Positions 42,097-51,472 of a DNA stretch of 64,000 bases are shown piece by piece. The notes below the pieces were generated by a model. The model did no database searches. It saw nothing but the letters and a program-made list of their open reading frames with translations, and was not told the DNA's origin. Source of the stretch: an uncultured Christensenellaceae bacterium (GTDB taxonomy: Bacteria > Bacillota > Clostridia > Christensenellales > Pumilibacteraceae); assembly GCA_910587445.1 (NCBI GenBank), contig CAJULE010000010.1, positions 1-64,000 on the forward strand, written 5' to 3'. The first letter of the stretch is position 1. The number at the start of each line of letters is the position of its first letter. Position numbers and translations under genes: made by a program.

Positions 42097-43248
42097 ATGA
42101 ACTTTATAGACATTCTCATAAACCTATGGGAGAGCACGGGCATATACGCTTCGACGAATTGGCAAAATTACGTCATGATAGCCGTATCGCTCGTACTGTT
42201 CTATCTCGCGATAGCCCGTAAGTTTGAGCCGCTGTTGTTGCTTCCGATAGCTTTCGGAATGCTCATAGTAAATATTCCCGGCGGCTACGAAATTCTGTAT
42301 GCGGACGGATCGGACGGCACTGCCGGCGGACTGTTGTACTATTTGTACTTCGGTGTGGATAAAGTAATATTCCCGCCGCTCATCTTCCTCGGAATAGGTG
42401 CGATGACCGATTTCGGACCGCTTATCGCCAATCCGAAAAGCTTGCTTCTCGGCGCGGCGGCACAGCTCGGTATTTTCGTGACGTTCTTCGGCGCGGTCGC
42501 TCTCGGCTTTAAGGGCGCGGCGGCGGCGGCGATCGCCATAATCGGCGGTGCGGACGGACCTACGGCGATTTGGCTCACTCAGCAGCTCGGACAGAGCGAT
42601 CTTCTTCCGATAATCGCCATAGCCGCATATTCGTACATGGCGCTTATACCGATAATACAGCCGCCCATAATGAAGCTTTTGACGACGAAAAAGGAGCGCA
42701 GTATACGCATGAAGCAGCTGCGCGAAGTCAGCAAGCGCGAAAAGATAATTTTCCCCATAGTGGTAACTCTTCTCGTCGGACTCATACTTCCGTCGGCATT
42801 GCCGCTTGTCGGATGTCTCATGCTCGGCAATCTCTTAAAGGAGAGCACTGTGACGGACAGACTCGCAAAGACGGCAAGCAACGAGCTTATAAATATAGTT
42901 ACCATTCTGCTCGGAATAGTCGTCGGCTCGAAAGCCGTCGGTACGACCTTCCTTCAGCCCACGACATTGCTTATCATAGGTCTCGGACTGTTTGCTTTCG
43001 TGATAGGTACAACGGGCGGCATACTCATGGCAAAGCTCATGAACGTGATCTGGAAGGGTCAGATAAATCCGCTTATAGGAAGCGCCGGAGTTTCCGCCGT
43101 GCCCATGGCTGCGCGTGTCTCGAGTAAGGAAGGGCAGAAGGAAGTTCCCGACAACTATCTTCTCATGCACGCAATGGGGCCCAACGTCGCCGGCGTCATA
43201 GGCTCTGCGGTAGCCGCGGGACTGCTTCTTGCCGTATTCGGCGGTTAA
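42097..43248 (+). CDS. oadB: Sodium ion-translocating decarboxylase subunit beta (OadB)
   Basis: Integral-membrane subunit that decarboxylates carboxybiotin and exports Na+. The 383-residue protein has about nine to eleven hydrophobic helices and the invariant sodium-site motif IGGADGPTAIW, plus GTTGGILMAKLMN and PLIGSAGVSAVPMAAR near the C terminus. Family assignment is firm; whether the source substrate is oxaloacetate or methylmalonyl-CoA depends on the partner, and both kinds of carboxyltransferase are in this operon. It follows the carrier gene by 14 bases. Confidence 0.94.
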   Translation: MNFIDILINLWESTGIYASTNWQNYVMIAVSLVLFYLAIARKFEPLLLLPIAFGMLIVNIPGGYEILYADGSDGTAGGLLYYLYFGVDKVIFPPLIFLGIGAMTDFGPLIANPKSLLLGAAAQLGIFVTFFGAVALGFKGAAAAAIAIIGGADGPTAIWLTQQLGQSDLLPIIAIAAYSYMALIPIIQPPIMKLLTTKKERSIRMKQLREVSKREKIIFPIVVTLLVGLILPSALPLVGCLMLGNLLKESTVTDRLAKTASNELINIVTILLGIVVGSKAVGTTFLQPTTLLIIGLGLFAFVIGTTGGILMAKLMNVIWKGQINPLIGSAGVSAVPMAARVSSKEGQKEVPDNYLLMHAMGPNVAGVIGSAVAAGLLLAVFGG

Positions 43249-43293
43249 GAAAATTATTTTCACATCGAAAACAAGGAGGTCATAGTTGTAATT

Positions 43294-44691
43294 ATGGCTA
43301 AAGTAAAAATAATGGAGACCATACTGCGCGACGCTCATCAGTCGCAGGCGGCAACTCGCATGAAGCTCGAAGAAATGCTCCCGATTGCCGACAAGCTCGA
43401 CAACGTGGGTTTTTACGCGCTCGAGGCGTGGGGCGGAGCGACGTTCGATTCCTGCCTTCGCTATCTGAACGAGGATCCTTGGGAGAGACTTCGCGCCCTA
43501 AAAAAGGCCATGCCCAAGACCAAGCTTCAAATGCTTCTTCGCGGACAGAACATTCTCGGATATAAGCACTATGCCGATGACGTCGTAGACAGTTTTTGCC
43601 GTCTTTCCGTAAAAAACGGCATAGACGTTATTCGTATTTTCGATGCGCTCAACGATACGCGCAATATGCGCCGAGCTATGGAGAGCACGAAAAAGTACGG
43701 CGGCACGGTGGAAGCGGCGATAAGCTATACGACGAGCAAGGTGCATACGATAGATTATTTCGTAAATCTCGCGCTCGAGCTCGAGAGCATGGGCGCCGAT
43801 ATAATCTGTATAAAGGATATGGCAAACCTGTTGCTTCCTTATAAGGCATACGAGCTTGTTTCGCGCCTCAAGGAAAAGGTAAAAGTGCCCCTTCATCTTC
43901 ATACGCATAACACCGCAGGTATAGGCGATATGACTAATTTGAAGGCCATCGAAGCGGGCTGCGACATAGTGGACACCGCATTGTCGCCTCTCGGCAACGG
44001 AACGAGCCAGCCGGCTACGGAATCTTTGGTTGCCACTCTTGCCGGCACCGAGTACGACACGGGACTCGATTTGCAGGCGCTCAACGAACTCACCGTCTAC
44101 TTCAAGAAGGTTGCTCAGAGGCTTTCCGACGACGGCTTCCTCAGTCCGCAGGTCCTGAAAGTCGACGTAAACGCTCTCATATACCAGGTGCCGGGCGGTA
44201 TGCTTTCGAACCTTATAAGCCAGTTAAAGCAGCAGGGCGCTTCGGATAAGCTCCTTGCCGTTCTCGAGGAAGTGCCGAGGGTGAGGGCAGATCTCGGTTA
44301 TCCTCCGCTCGTTACGCCGTCCAGCCAGATCGTCGGCACGCAGGCGGTTTTGAACGTCATTTCGGGCGAGCGCTATAAAATGGTCACGAAGGAGACGAAA
44401 GGAATGCTTGCCGGCGAATACGGCAAGCTGCCCGTCGAACCCGACGAAAAGCTCGTAAAGAAAATCATCGGCGACAGTCCTCGCATCACTTGCCGTCCCG
44501 CGGACAATATTGCTCCCGAGCTCGGCGCGTACGAGAAGGAGATCTCCGAGTATATCGAGCAGGAAGAAGACGTGCTCACGTATGCGTTGTTCCCGCAGCT
44601 CGCGATACCGTTCTTTAAGCGTAGGTTGGCGGCAAAAAGCGGCATAGACAAGACTATATTCGACAAGGAGACTCAAGTTCATCCGATATGA
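43294..44691 (+). CDS. Oxaloacetate/pyruvate-type carboxyltransferase (OadA/5S-like)
   Basis: TIM-barrel carboxyltransferase that moves CO2 between oxaloacetate/pyruvate and biotin. The 465-residue protein has METILRDAHQSQAATRM (metal ligand Asp), the conserved Lys in CIKDMANLL, HLHTHNTAG (metal-binding His pair) and the PYC/OADA-type helical domain after residue 300. It has no biotinyl domain of its own, so it must use the separate carrier protein encoded three genes earlier in the operon. AGGAGG lies 15 bases before the ATG. It overlaps surE by ATGA. Confidence 0.9.
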   Translation: MAKVKIMETILRDAHQSQAATRMKLEEMLPIADKLDNVGFYALEAWGGATFDSCLRYLNEDPWERLRALKKAMPKTKLQMLLRGQNILGYKHYADDVVDSFCRLSVKNGIDVIRIFDALNDTRNMRRAMESTKKYGGTVEAAISYTTSKVHTIDYFVNLALELESMGADIICIKDMANLLLPYKAYELVSRLKEKVKVPLHLHTHNTAGIGDMTNLKAIEAGCDIVDTALSPLGNGTSQPATESLVATLAGTEYDTGLDLQALNELTVYFKKVAQRLSDDGFLSPQVLKVDVNALIYQVPGGMLSNLISQLKQQGASDKLLAVLEEVPRVRADLGYPPLVTPSSQIVGTQAVLNVISGERYKMVTKETKGMLAGEYGKLPVEPDEKLVKKIIGDSPRITCRPADNIAPELGAYEKEISEYIEQEEDVLTYALFPQLAIPFFKRRLAAKSGIDKTIFDKETQVHPI

Positions 44692-45437
44692 GAGTGCTCA
44701 TAGTCAACGATGACGGAATAGATTCCGTGGGCATACGCGTACTTGCGGACGTCTTTCGCCGAGACAACGAAGTCATGGTGGTTGCACCCATGAACCAGCG
44801 TTCTGGCTTCAGTCACTCCATAACCATAGGTTCGGAGATAGATTACGTGAAAGCGGAGCGCGAGTATACTGCGTATGCGATTTCGGGTACGCCCGCGGAT
44901 TGTACAAAAATCGGAGTGCTGTATTTCAACGACGGCGCTCCGTTTGAACTTGTGCTCTCGGGGATAAACAACGGCTCGAATCTCGGCACGGACATACTTT
45001 ACAGCGGCACGGTCGCCGCCGCCACCGAGGGCGCGACGCACGGCATACCGTCGATTGCGATAAGCCTCGAAAAGTGGGATTGCGCAGAGAGCGTATATGT
45101 GGAAGCGGCGGAGTTCGTAAAAAAGAATTTAAAAAGGCTTTTGGAGATCTGTGCGGTTTCGGGCGGCGTAGTAAACGTAAATTATCCCGTTTCGTCGCCT
45201 TTTAAGGGCGTCAAGCTGACTAAAATGGGCATAAATCTTTACAACGACAGATACGCGGAAGAAAAGGTCGGATCGTCCGTGCGCATAGTGGGACAGCCCA
45301 CTCCGCACACTCTGAACGACGACGATTGCGACGTCGAACTCATAAAGCTCGGCTATGCGACGGTAACGCCGCTTACATCCGACAGAAACGATTTTTCCGC
45401 GCTCGAAAAACTTAAAGGAAGGAAAATTTTTGATTGA
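44688..45437 (+). CDS. surE: 5'/3'-nucleotidase SurE
   Basis: Metal-dependent nucleoside monophosphatase linked to survival in stationary phase. The 249-residue protein starts MRVLIVNDDGIDSVGI with the metal-binding Asp pair, followed by PMNQRSGFSHSIT and GINNGSNLGTDILYSGTV, all invariant in SurE. The ATGA overlap with the preceding carboxyltransferase gene is its start. It ends with an overlap into a TTG-started flavoprotein gene. Confidence 0.95.
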   Translation: MRVLIVNDDGIDSVGIRVLADVFRRDNEVMVVAPMNQRSGFSHSITIGSEIDYVKAEREYTAYAISGTPADCTKIGVLYFNDGAPFELVLSGINNGSNLGTDILYSGTVAAATEGATHGIPSIAISLEKWDCAESVYVEAAEFVKKNLKRLLEICAVSGGVVNVNYPVSSPFKGVKLTKMGINLYNDRYAEEKVGSSVRIVGQPTPHTLNDDDCDVELIKLGYATVTPLTSDRNDFSALEKLKGRKIFD

Positions 45438-46659
45438 CGTAGCTATAGTGGGAGCAGGGGCGTCGGGGCTTGCCGCGGCGGGCTGTGCGGCGCGCGGCGG
45501 AGCTTCGGTTTCGGTTTTCGACGGAAACGAGAAGGCAGGCAAAAAGCTCTATATAACGGGCAAGGGCAGATGTAACGTGACGAACGATTGCGAGCCGCGT
45601 GAGTTTCTGTCAAACGTCGTAGGCGGCAAAAAGTTCCTTCAAAGCTGCATCTATCGTTTTCCTCCCGCATATACGAAAGAGCTTTTGACGGGACTGGGGC
45701 TGAAATTAAAGACCGAGCGCGGAAACCGTGTGTTTCCCTCGAGCGACAAATCATCCGACGTCATAAAGACGCTTGTCGCCTTTGCCGAAAGGGGCGGTGC
45801 GAAGTTGCGTTTGAACAGCAGGGTCGCGCGCATAGAAAAGCGACCCGACGGATTTCTTCTCATTCTCGAAGGCGGAGAGCGCGTCGAAGCAAAGCGACTG
45901 GTTCTCGCTTGCGGCGGCAAAAGTTATTCGTCTACGGGCAGTCGCGGAGACGGCTTTAAGTTTGCGGCTTCTCTCGGTCATACGATAATAGATCCCGTGC
46001 CCGCGCTCGTGCCGATAAGGCTCGGGCAAAGCGTCAAGGCTATAGAGGGACTTTCGCTTAAAAACGTGAGCGCCACGGTATGCGGCGACGGCTTTTCCGA
46101 AAGCGCATTCGGAGAACTGCTGTTCACATCCGACGGGGCGAGCGGTCCGATAATTCTTTCAATGTCTTCGCTTGTGAACCGTAAAAAACTCGACGGCGCT
46201 AAGCTTATTATCGACTTGAAGCCTGCGCTCGGCGAGGACAAGCTCGATATGCGTATTCTTTCGGACTTCGAAAAATATGCGAATAAGCAGCTTAAAAACG
46301 CGCTTTTCGATTTGCTGCCGCGTTCTCTCGTGCCTTACATAATAGGCTATTGCGCTCTCGACGCGGATAAGGTCGTAAATGCAGTCACTAAATCGGAGCG
46401 TGCGAAGCTGAGGTCCGCTATCAAGGCTTTGACTTTCGATATAACAGGGCTTTATGACGTCGAATACGGAATAGTTACGGCGGGCGGCGTAAGCCTAAAG
46501 GAGATCGATCCGTCGACCATGGAAAGCAAGTTCGTAAGCGGCTTGTACGTAGTCGGCGAAATGCTCGACGCAGACGCTTTTACGGGCGGATTCAATATAC
46601 AAATTGCGCTTTCCACGGGATTCGCGGCAGGCGAAGCTATAGGAGGACCGAATGTCTGA
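45430..46659 (+). CDS. HI0933/YhiN-like FAD-dependent oxidoreductase
   Basis: A 409-residue flavoprotein of the HI0933 (BaiN/YhiN) family. The N-terminal dinucleotide motif VGAGASGLAAAGCAARGG is followed by KKLYITGKGRCNVTND, which is diagnostic, and the C terminus has VSLKEIDPSTMESK and GEMLDADAFTGGFNIQIA. The substrate is unknown; bile-acid work on some members does not allow transfer here. It starts with TTG, supported by AAGGAAGG 8 bases before. In Clostridia this gene often precedes cmk, as here. Confidence 0.9.
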   Translation: MIDVAIVGAGASGLAAAGCAARGGASVSVFDGNEKAGKKLYITGKGRCNVTNDCEPREFLSNVVGGKKFLQSCIYRFPPAYTKELLTGLGLKLKTERGNRVFPSSDKSSDVIKTLVAFAERGGAKLRLNSRVARIEKRPDGFLLILEGGERVEAKRLVLACGGKSYSSTGSRGDGFKFAASLGHTIIDPVPALVPIRLGQSVKAIEGLSLKNVSATVCGDGFSESAFGELLFTSDGASGPIILSMSSLVNRKKLDGAKLIIDLKPALGEDKLDMRILSDFEKYANKQLKNALFDLLPRSLVPYIIGYCALDADKVVNAVTKSERAKLRSAIKALTFDITGLYDVEYGIVTAGGVSLKEIDPSTMESKFVSGLYVVGEMLDADAFTGGFNIQIALSTGFAAGEAIGGPNV

Positions 46660-47755
46660 AAAAATAACCGCGCTCAGAGGCGCTACGACAATAGAGGAAA
46701 ACACTCGCGAGGAGATAGTTTCGAAAACGGTCGAACTTGTAAAGACGCTTAAGGACGATAATAATATCGGCTCGGGCGTCAGGGCGGTATCCTGCCTTAT
46801 AAGCACTACAGTCGACATAACGGCGTTCTATCCCGCGCGTGCCGTACGTGAAAGCGGACTTTTGGATTGCCCGCTCATGAGCTGTCTCGAGCCGAATATC
46901 GAAAACTCTCTTCCGCTTTGTATACGCGTGATGATAGAGCTTGCTTCAGACGAAAAGACGGATTTCGTGCCGCGCCATGCCTATTTGCATAAGGCGGCAG
47001 AGCTTCGTCCCGATCTTGCGAAGATCTCGAAGACGATGCGCGAGCGGGAAAAAGCCTGCTCGCCCGAAATCAGCGGGAAGGATCGCGGTAAGGTTTTAAA
47101 CGTCGCTATAGACGGACCGAGCGGCGCCGGGAAAAGCACCGTCGCCAAGCTTTTGTCGCGTCGCCTTTCCATGACCTATCTCGATACGGGCGCCATGTAT
47201 CGTGCGATAGGTCTTAAAATGCACAGAAAGGGAATCGGACTCGGTGATGTAGAGGGCATAAAGCGCACGCTCGACGATACAGTAATAGAAGTCGATACCA
47301 TAGACGGAGTACAGCACGTTCGTTTGGACGGCAAGGACGTCAGCGGCGAAATACGCCGTCATTACGTGTCCAAACTCGCAAGCGATTTTTCCGCCGTCAA
47401 AGAGGTGCGGCTTAAGCTTGTCGAAATGCAGAGAAAGATAGCTTCGGAAAAGGACTGTATCCTCGACGGAAGAGATATAGGCACGTTTGTACTTCCCGAC
47501 GCCGTCGCTAAGTTCTACCTTACGGCAAGCGTCAAGGTTAGGGCAAAGCGCCGCTTCGACGAACTTACGGCAAAGGGCGAAGCTTGCGAGCTCGACGCGA
47601 TAGAGCGAGACATAGAGACTCGCGACTACAATGATATGCACCGCGATTTTGCTCCGCTTAAAAAAGCCGACGACGCAATCGAGGTCGTGACCGACGACAT
47701 GACCGTAGAACAGGTCGTGGCATATATGAGCGAAATAATAAATTCGAAGAGGTAA
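46652..47755 (+). CDS. Fusion of AroH-type chorismate mutase and cytidylate kinase
   Basis: A 367-residue two-domain protein. Residues about 1-130 are an AroH-class chorismate mutase (chorismate to prephenate): ALRGATTIEENTREE, SCLEPN with the catalytic Glu, CIRVMIEL with an active-site Arg, HAYLHKAAELRPDL with the Tyr. Residues about 148-367 are cytidylate kinase (CMP/dCMP phosphorylation): VAIDGPSGAGKSTVAKLL P-loop near 152, YLDTGAMYRAIGL, LDGRDIGTFVLPDA and a DYNDMHRD-like end. Both halves look intact with key residues present. The overlap with the flavoprotein gene is 8 bases. cmk-plsC-ispH is a typical Clostridia order; the AroH fusion is the unusual part. Frame continuity between 46652 and 47755 is complete, with no internal stop. 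Confidence 0.92.
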   Translation: MSEKITALRGATTIEENTREEIVSKTVELVKTLKDDNNIGSGVRAVSCLISTTVDITAFYPARAVRESGLLDCPLMSCLEPNIENSLPLCIRVMIELASDEKTDFVPRHAYLHKAAELRPDLAKISKTMREREKACSPEISGKDRGKVLNVAIDGPSGAGKSTVAKLLSRRLSMTYLDTGAMYRAIGLKMHRKGIGLGDVEGIKRTLDDTVIEVDTIDGVQHVRLDGKDVSGEIRRHYVSKLASDFSAVKEVRLKLVEMQRKIASEKDCILDGRDIGTFVLPDAVAKFYLTASVKVRAKRRFDELTAKGEACELDAIERDIETRDYNDMHRDFAPLKKADDAIEVVTDDMTVEQVVAYMSEIINSKR

Positions 47756-47759
47756 AGCC

Positions 47760-48461
47760 GTGAACCTTTTTTATGCGATAATTCGGGCGATAGTTTACTT
47801 GCCTTTTAAGCTGTTTTACCCTACAAAGGTCATAAACAAGAAAGATTTTCCGAAAGACAGAAAGGTGATTTTGGTATGCAATCATCTTTCCTGGAAGGAT
47901 ATTCTCGTGACGGCGATCAATCTGCCGGGTTACCGCCATTTTATCGCAAAACAGGAAATAGGAAAGAGCCGCCTTATCCACCGCCTTGCCAAATGGCTCG
48001 GAGTCATTTTCATTGCAAGGGGAAAGGCCGATATGTCCGCCATGCGAGAGATCCTCGGCGTTTTGAAAAAGGGCGAGGGCGTTACTATATTTCCCGAAGG
48101 TACGAGAAACAAAGTCGATACGTCGCTTCAGGAAGTGAAGAGCGGCGTCGTGATGTTCTCGGTCAAGGGCGACGCGCCCATCGTTCCTGCCATAATTTAC
48201 GGTAAGGCTCGGGCGTTCAGAAAGAATTACGTCTACGTTTTGCCGAAGTTCGAGCTCGAGTCTCTCAAAGGGCGCAGACTCGATACGCCCACCGTCGAAG
48301 AGGGCGCGGAGATTGTCGCAGAAAAGCTTGCCGAAGCAAAGCGGCTTCTCGATTACCGCGTTTCGCACTCAAAGGACAAGGATTATCGACGTCTTTTAAA
48401 GGACGGAAAGCGTGCGAGAAAAAATGCGTTGAAGGCGGCGAAAGCTATTATATGCAAATAA
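47760..48461 (+). CDS. plsC: 1-acyl-sn-glycerol-3-phosphate acyltransferase PlsC
   Basis: Membrane-associated acyltransferase making phosphatidic acid. The 233-residue protein has the HX4D motif in VCNHLSWKDIL, the FPEGTRNKVD motif and a VPAIIYG stretch, in the right order and distance. The GTG start lies 4 bases after the cmk fusion stop. It overlaps the next gene by 10 bases, as part of cmk-plsC-ispH. Confidence 0.92.
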   Translation: MNLFYAIIRAIVYLPFKLFYPTKVINKKDFPKDRKVILVCNHLSWKDILVTAINLPGYRHFIAKQEIGKSRLIHRLAKWLGVIFIARGKADMSAMREILGVLKKGEGVTIFPEGTRNKVDTSLQEVKSGVVMFSVKGDAPIVPAIIYGKARAFRKNYVYVLPKFELESLKGRRLDTPTVEEGAEIVAEKLAEAKRLLDYRVSHSKDKDYRRLLKDGKRARKNALKAAKAIICK

Positions 48462-50542
48462 CTACGGCAAAGCACAGCGGTTTCTGTTTCGGAGTAAAGG
48501 AAGCCGTCGCCGTTGCGGAAAGATACGCAAAGGGCGGGGCATACTGTCTCGGTAAAATAATTCACAACGACGAGGTCGTGAGGCGGCTCGAGTCGGAAGG
48601 CTTGCGAACGGTCGAAAACCTCGATTCGGTCGAGGACGGAGCGGTCGTGATAATACGTTCTCACGGAGTGGGAAAATCAGTCTACGATAAGATGCGGGCA
48701 AAAAGGCTCGAGGTCGTGGACACGACTTGTCCCTTCGTGAAAAAGATTCACAGACTCGTCGAGGAGCATGAAAAAAACGGCAGTCGCATAGTCATTATCG
48801 GAAAGCGCAATCATCCCGAGGTCATAGGGATCGGCGGTTGGTGCGAGAACAGAGCGGACGTCATAGAGAGCGTCGAAGAGCTCGACAAGCTTATTGGCAG
48901 TCTGTCTTGCGACGAAAAAGTGTGTTTTGTGGCGCAAACCACATTTTCCCGAAAAAAATATGATGAAATTGTGAAAAAAATTCCGATTTCCCGATTGAAA
49001 ACAGTTGAAATATTCGACACAATTTGCTATACTACTACAGAGCGGCAAATCGAGGCAATGGATTTGGCGTCCGTAAACGATAAAGTGTTGGTCGTCGGAA
49101 GCAAGAACAGTTCGAATACGACGAAGCTGTTCGAAACTTGTAAGGCGATTCAGCCCGATACCTATCACATCGAACGGACCACCGACTTAAAAAATATTGT
49201 ATTTAATCCCGGCGACAGAATCGCGATTGTCGCCGGTGCGTCGACTCCCAAGGAGTTGATTGTGGAGGTAAAAGGTTACATGAGCGAGAATTTTGAAGAC
49301 GTTAGCAAAGAGTTCAAGGACTATCTTGACGAGTCTTTCGTGCAGTACAAGGACGGAATGCGCATTAAGGGCACCGTCATTCATGCGAACGAAGACGGCA
49401 TTAAGGTGAATATCGGCGGAAAGAAAGACGGTTTCATCAAGAAGGACGAGGTATCCGTCGGCGGAGATTATAACCCCGCGGATTATCCCGAAGGAACCGC
49501 AATAGAGGCGATAATCATCAACAAGAGCGATGCCGACAGCGGTTGCGTTCTGTTGTCCAAAAAGAAAGTGGACAAGATCAAAGAGGGCGACAAGATCGTC
49601 GAGACGGTGCGCGGCGGCGACGTTTTCGAGCTTGACGGCATACGCGCCATAAAGGGCGGCTTGCTCGGTCACCTCGGTACCTACTCGGTATTCGTTCCCG
49701 CATCTCAGATAAGAGAGCGCGGCACTTACGTGAAGGAGCTTAAAAATTACGAAAACAAAAAGCTTCGTCTCAGCGCTATAGAGATCGACGACGAAAAGCG
49801 CGAAATCGTTGCCAGCCAGAGAAAGGTTCTCGAGGCGGAGCGCAAGGAAAAGGAAGATATGTTCTGGGACAACGTCCGTCCGAATGTTATCGTCAGCGGC
49901 GTCGTCAAGCGCGCGGCAAACTTCGGCGCATTCGTGAGCGTGGACGGCATAGACTGTCTTGCACACATAGGCGATCTGTCCTGGACGCGTATCAAGTCGG
50001 TCGACGAGGTTCTCGAGATCGGCAAGACGTACGATTTCCTCGTGCTTTCGGCAGACAGAGAAAAGGGCAGAGTTTCGCTCGGATATAAGCAGCTTCAAAA
50101 TCATCCGTTTGTTTCCGCAATGGAGAAACATCCGATAGGCTCGGTTGTCAAAGGCAAGGTTACGAGCGTAATGCCTTTCGGCGCATTTGTTGAAATCGAG
50201 CACGGCATAGAAGGTCTCGTCCACGTTTCGGAAGCGGCTCACAGCTTCGTGAAGAATATAAACGAGGTCGTAAAGGTCGGAGACGAAGTGGAAGTAAAGG
50301 TGCTTGCTTACGACGAGCCCAACAAGCGCGTCACGCTCAGCATAAAGGCTTGTCTCGAAGCTCCTGCGCCTGTCGAGAAGCCCGAGAAACCGCAGGAAGA
50401 GGCAGATACCGATTCCAAGGCAGAAAAGAAAGCTCAGCGTAAGCCCAAAGCGGAAAAGCAGGCAGAGGATCACAGCGAGTGGAGCGAAAACACGAGCAAC
50501 AATCCTTTGGCGGATCTTCTCAAAGGTTTGGACATAAAGTAA
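48452..50542 (+). CDS. ispH: IspH-ribosomal protein S1 fusion
   Basis: A 696-residue fusion: residues about 1-285 are 4-hydroxy-3-methylbut-2-enyl diphosphate reductase (last step of the MEP isoprenoid pathway), with the three Fe-S cysteines Cys12 (HSGFCFGVKEA), Cys93 (DTTCPFVKK) and Cys192 (FDTICYTTTERQ). From about 301 onward there are four S1 RNA-binding domains (about 301-370, 387-455, 475-545 and 562-632), of which the third and fourth (AANFGAFVSVDG; VMPFGAFVEIEHG) are the most canonical, then a Lys/Glu/Pro-rich tail. This fusion is known in Clostridia. The S1 part may act as ribosomal protein S1 or bind mRNA. A terminator follows. Confidence 0.95.
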   Translation: MQITTAKHSGFCFGVKEAVAVAERYAKGGAYCLGKIIHNDEVVRRLESEGLRTVENLDSVEDGAVVIIRSHGVGKSVYDKMRAKRLEVVDTTCPFVKKIHRLVEEHEKNGSRIVIIGKRNHPEVIGIGGWCENRADVIESVEELDKLIGSLSCDEKVCFVAQTTFSRKKYDEIVKKIPISRLKTVEIFDTICYTTTERQIEAMDLASVNDKVLVVGSKNSSNTTKLFETCKAIQPDTYHIERTTDLKNIVFNPGDRIAIVAGASTPKELIVEVKGYMSENFEDVSKEFKDYLDESFVQYKDGMRIKGTVIHANEDGIKVNIGGKKDGFIKKDEVSVGGDYNPADYPEGTAIEAIIINKSDADSGCVLLSKKKVDKIKEGDKIVETVRGGDVFELDGIRAIKGGLLGHLGTYSVFVPASQIRERGTYVKELKNYENKKLRLSAIEIDDEKREIVASQRKVLEAERKEKEDMFWDNVRPNVIVSGVVKRAANFGAFVSVDGIDCLAHIGDLSWTRIKSVDEVLEIGKTYDFLVLSADREKGRVSLGYKQLQNHPFVSAMEKHPIGSVVKGKVTSVMPFGAFVEIEHGIEGLVHVSEAAHSFVKNINEVVKVGDEVEVKVLAYDEPNKRVTLSIKACLEAPAPVEKPEKPQEEADTDSKAEKKAQRKPKAEKQAEDHSEWSENTSNNPLADLLKGLDIK

Positions 50543-50553
50543 TAAAACAATCT

Positions 50554-50583
50554 AAAGCCGCAGGAAAACTTCTTGCGGCTTTA
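50554..50583 (+). terminator. Terminator after ispH-S1
   Basis: AAAGCCGCA (50554-50562) pairs with TGCGGCTTT (50574-50582) over a short loop; the U-rich arm supplies the tail. Confidence 0.7.
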
Positions 50584-50621
50584 TAGGTAACGCGGCAAAC
50601 CGTGCATTCATAAAAAGTATT

Positions 50622-51443
50622 ATGGTCAGTGCCGATTTTATGATAGCCGATTTGCACAACGATATGCTCACGGCGTTGAGTCCGCGCGAATATGCGGGTT
50701 ATCTCGACGGAATAAAAGAATATGCAAGTCCCGTCCTCGCAATATGGTCGACTCGTATTGACGTTGCGCCGGGCTTTCTTGGAAATCTCGTAAGCGCCGT
50801 TCCCAAAGAGTTTGCCCGTTTCGCACTCGAGGACGCACACTTTCTCGGGAAGCAGTCGTTGGAGCTTTTGAGCGAAATCCCGCTTCTGTATGCGGGGCTT
50901 ACCTGGAACGACGACAATGCCTTGGCGGGCGGAGCAAAAGCAGGCACGTCCAAAGGATTGACCGAACGCGGCAAGGCGGTCATACGGGAGGCGGAGCGTC
51001 TCGGGATAGCCGTCGATACCGCACATCTCAATCGGAAAAGCTTTTTCGATGTTTTGGATTATGCGCAAGGCAAGCTGCTGTGCAGTCATTGTTGTTTCGA
51101 CGCGGTTTACAGTCACCCTCGAAATCTTACCGACGAACAGATCAAGCTCATAGTTTCGCGCGGCGGAATTGTCGGCGTGACCTCGGAAAGCTCTTTTCTT
51201 ACAAAAGGAAATGCCGCATATACGGACGTCGTGCGTCATATCGATTATTTTGTCCAAAAGTTCGGTTGCGACAATCTCGCGGTAGGAAGCGATTTTAACG
51301 GTTGCACGCCGCCCGACGGACTTAACGACTATCCTTCGTTTTCCGTCCTTACAGACGCGCTCGAAAAGATCGGATATACGCAGAGCGACATACGAAAGAT
51401 ATTCAGGCTCAATGCAAAAAAATTTTTTGCCGACAGATTTTGA
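50622..51443 (+). CDS. Membrane dipeptidase family (M19) metallopeptidase
   Basis: Zinc amidohydrolase-type dipeptidase of 273 residues. It has the opening metal motif MIADLHNDMLT, LTWNDDNALAGG, GLTERGKAVIREAERLGIAV, DTAHLNRKSFFDVL, CSHCCFDAVYSHPRNL and DNLAVGSDFNG, which follow renal-dipeptidase order. It is shorter than most members (usually 300 or more), mainly through missing loops, and no signal peptide is seen, so the substrate may be a cytoplasmic dipeptide. No ribosome site is evident; ATG 50622 and ATG 50640 are both possible. It is followed by purB after a gap of about 30 bases. Confidence 0.85.
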   Translation: MVSADFMIADLHNDMLTALSPREYAGYLDGIKEYASPVLAIWSTRIDVAPGFLGNLVSAVPKEFARFALEDAHFLGKQSLELLSEIPLLYAGLTWNDDNALAGGAKAGTSKGLTERGKAVIREAERLGIAVDTAHLNRKSFFDVLDYAQGKLLCSHCCFDAVYSHPRNLTDEQIKLIVSRGGIVGVTSESSFLTKGNAAYTDVVRHIDYFVQKFGCDNLAVGSDFNGCTPPDGLNDYPSFSVLTDALEKIGYTQSDIRKIFRLNAKKFFADRF

Positions 51444-51472
51444 CGGCTATAATTAGGAGATCGCATATAAGT

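Noticed and set aside
49187..50473. 428-codon reverse-strand open frame over the S1 part of ispH-S1
   Set aside because: Shadow of a clear coding sequence; no homology features.
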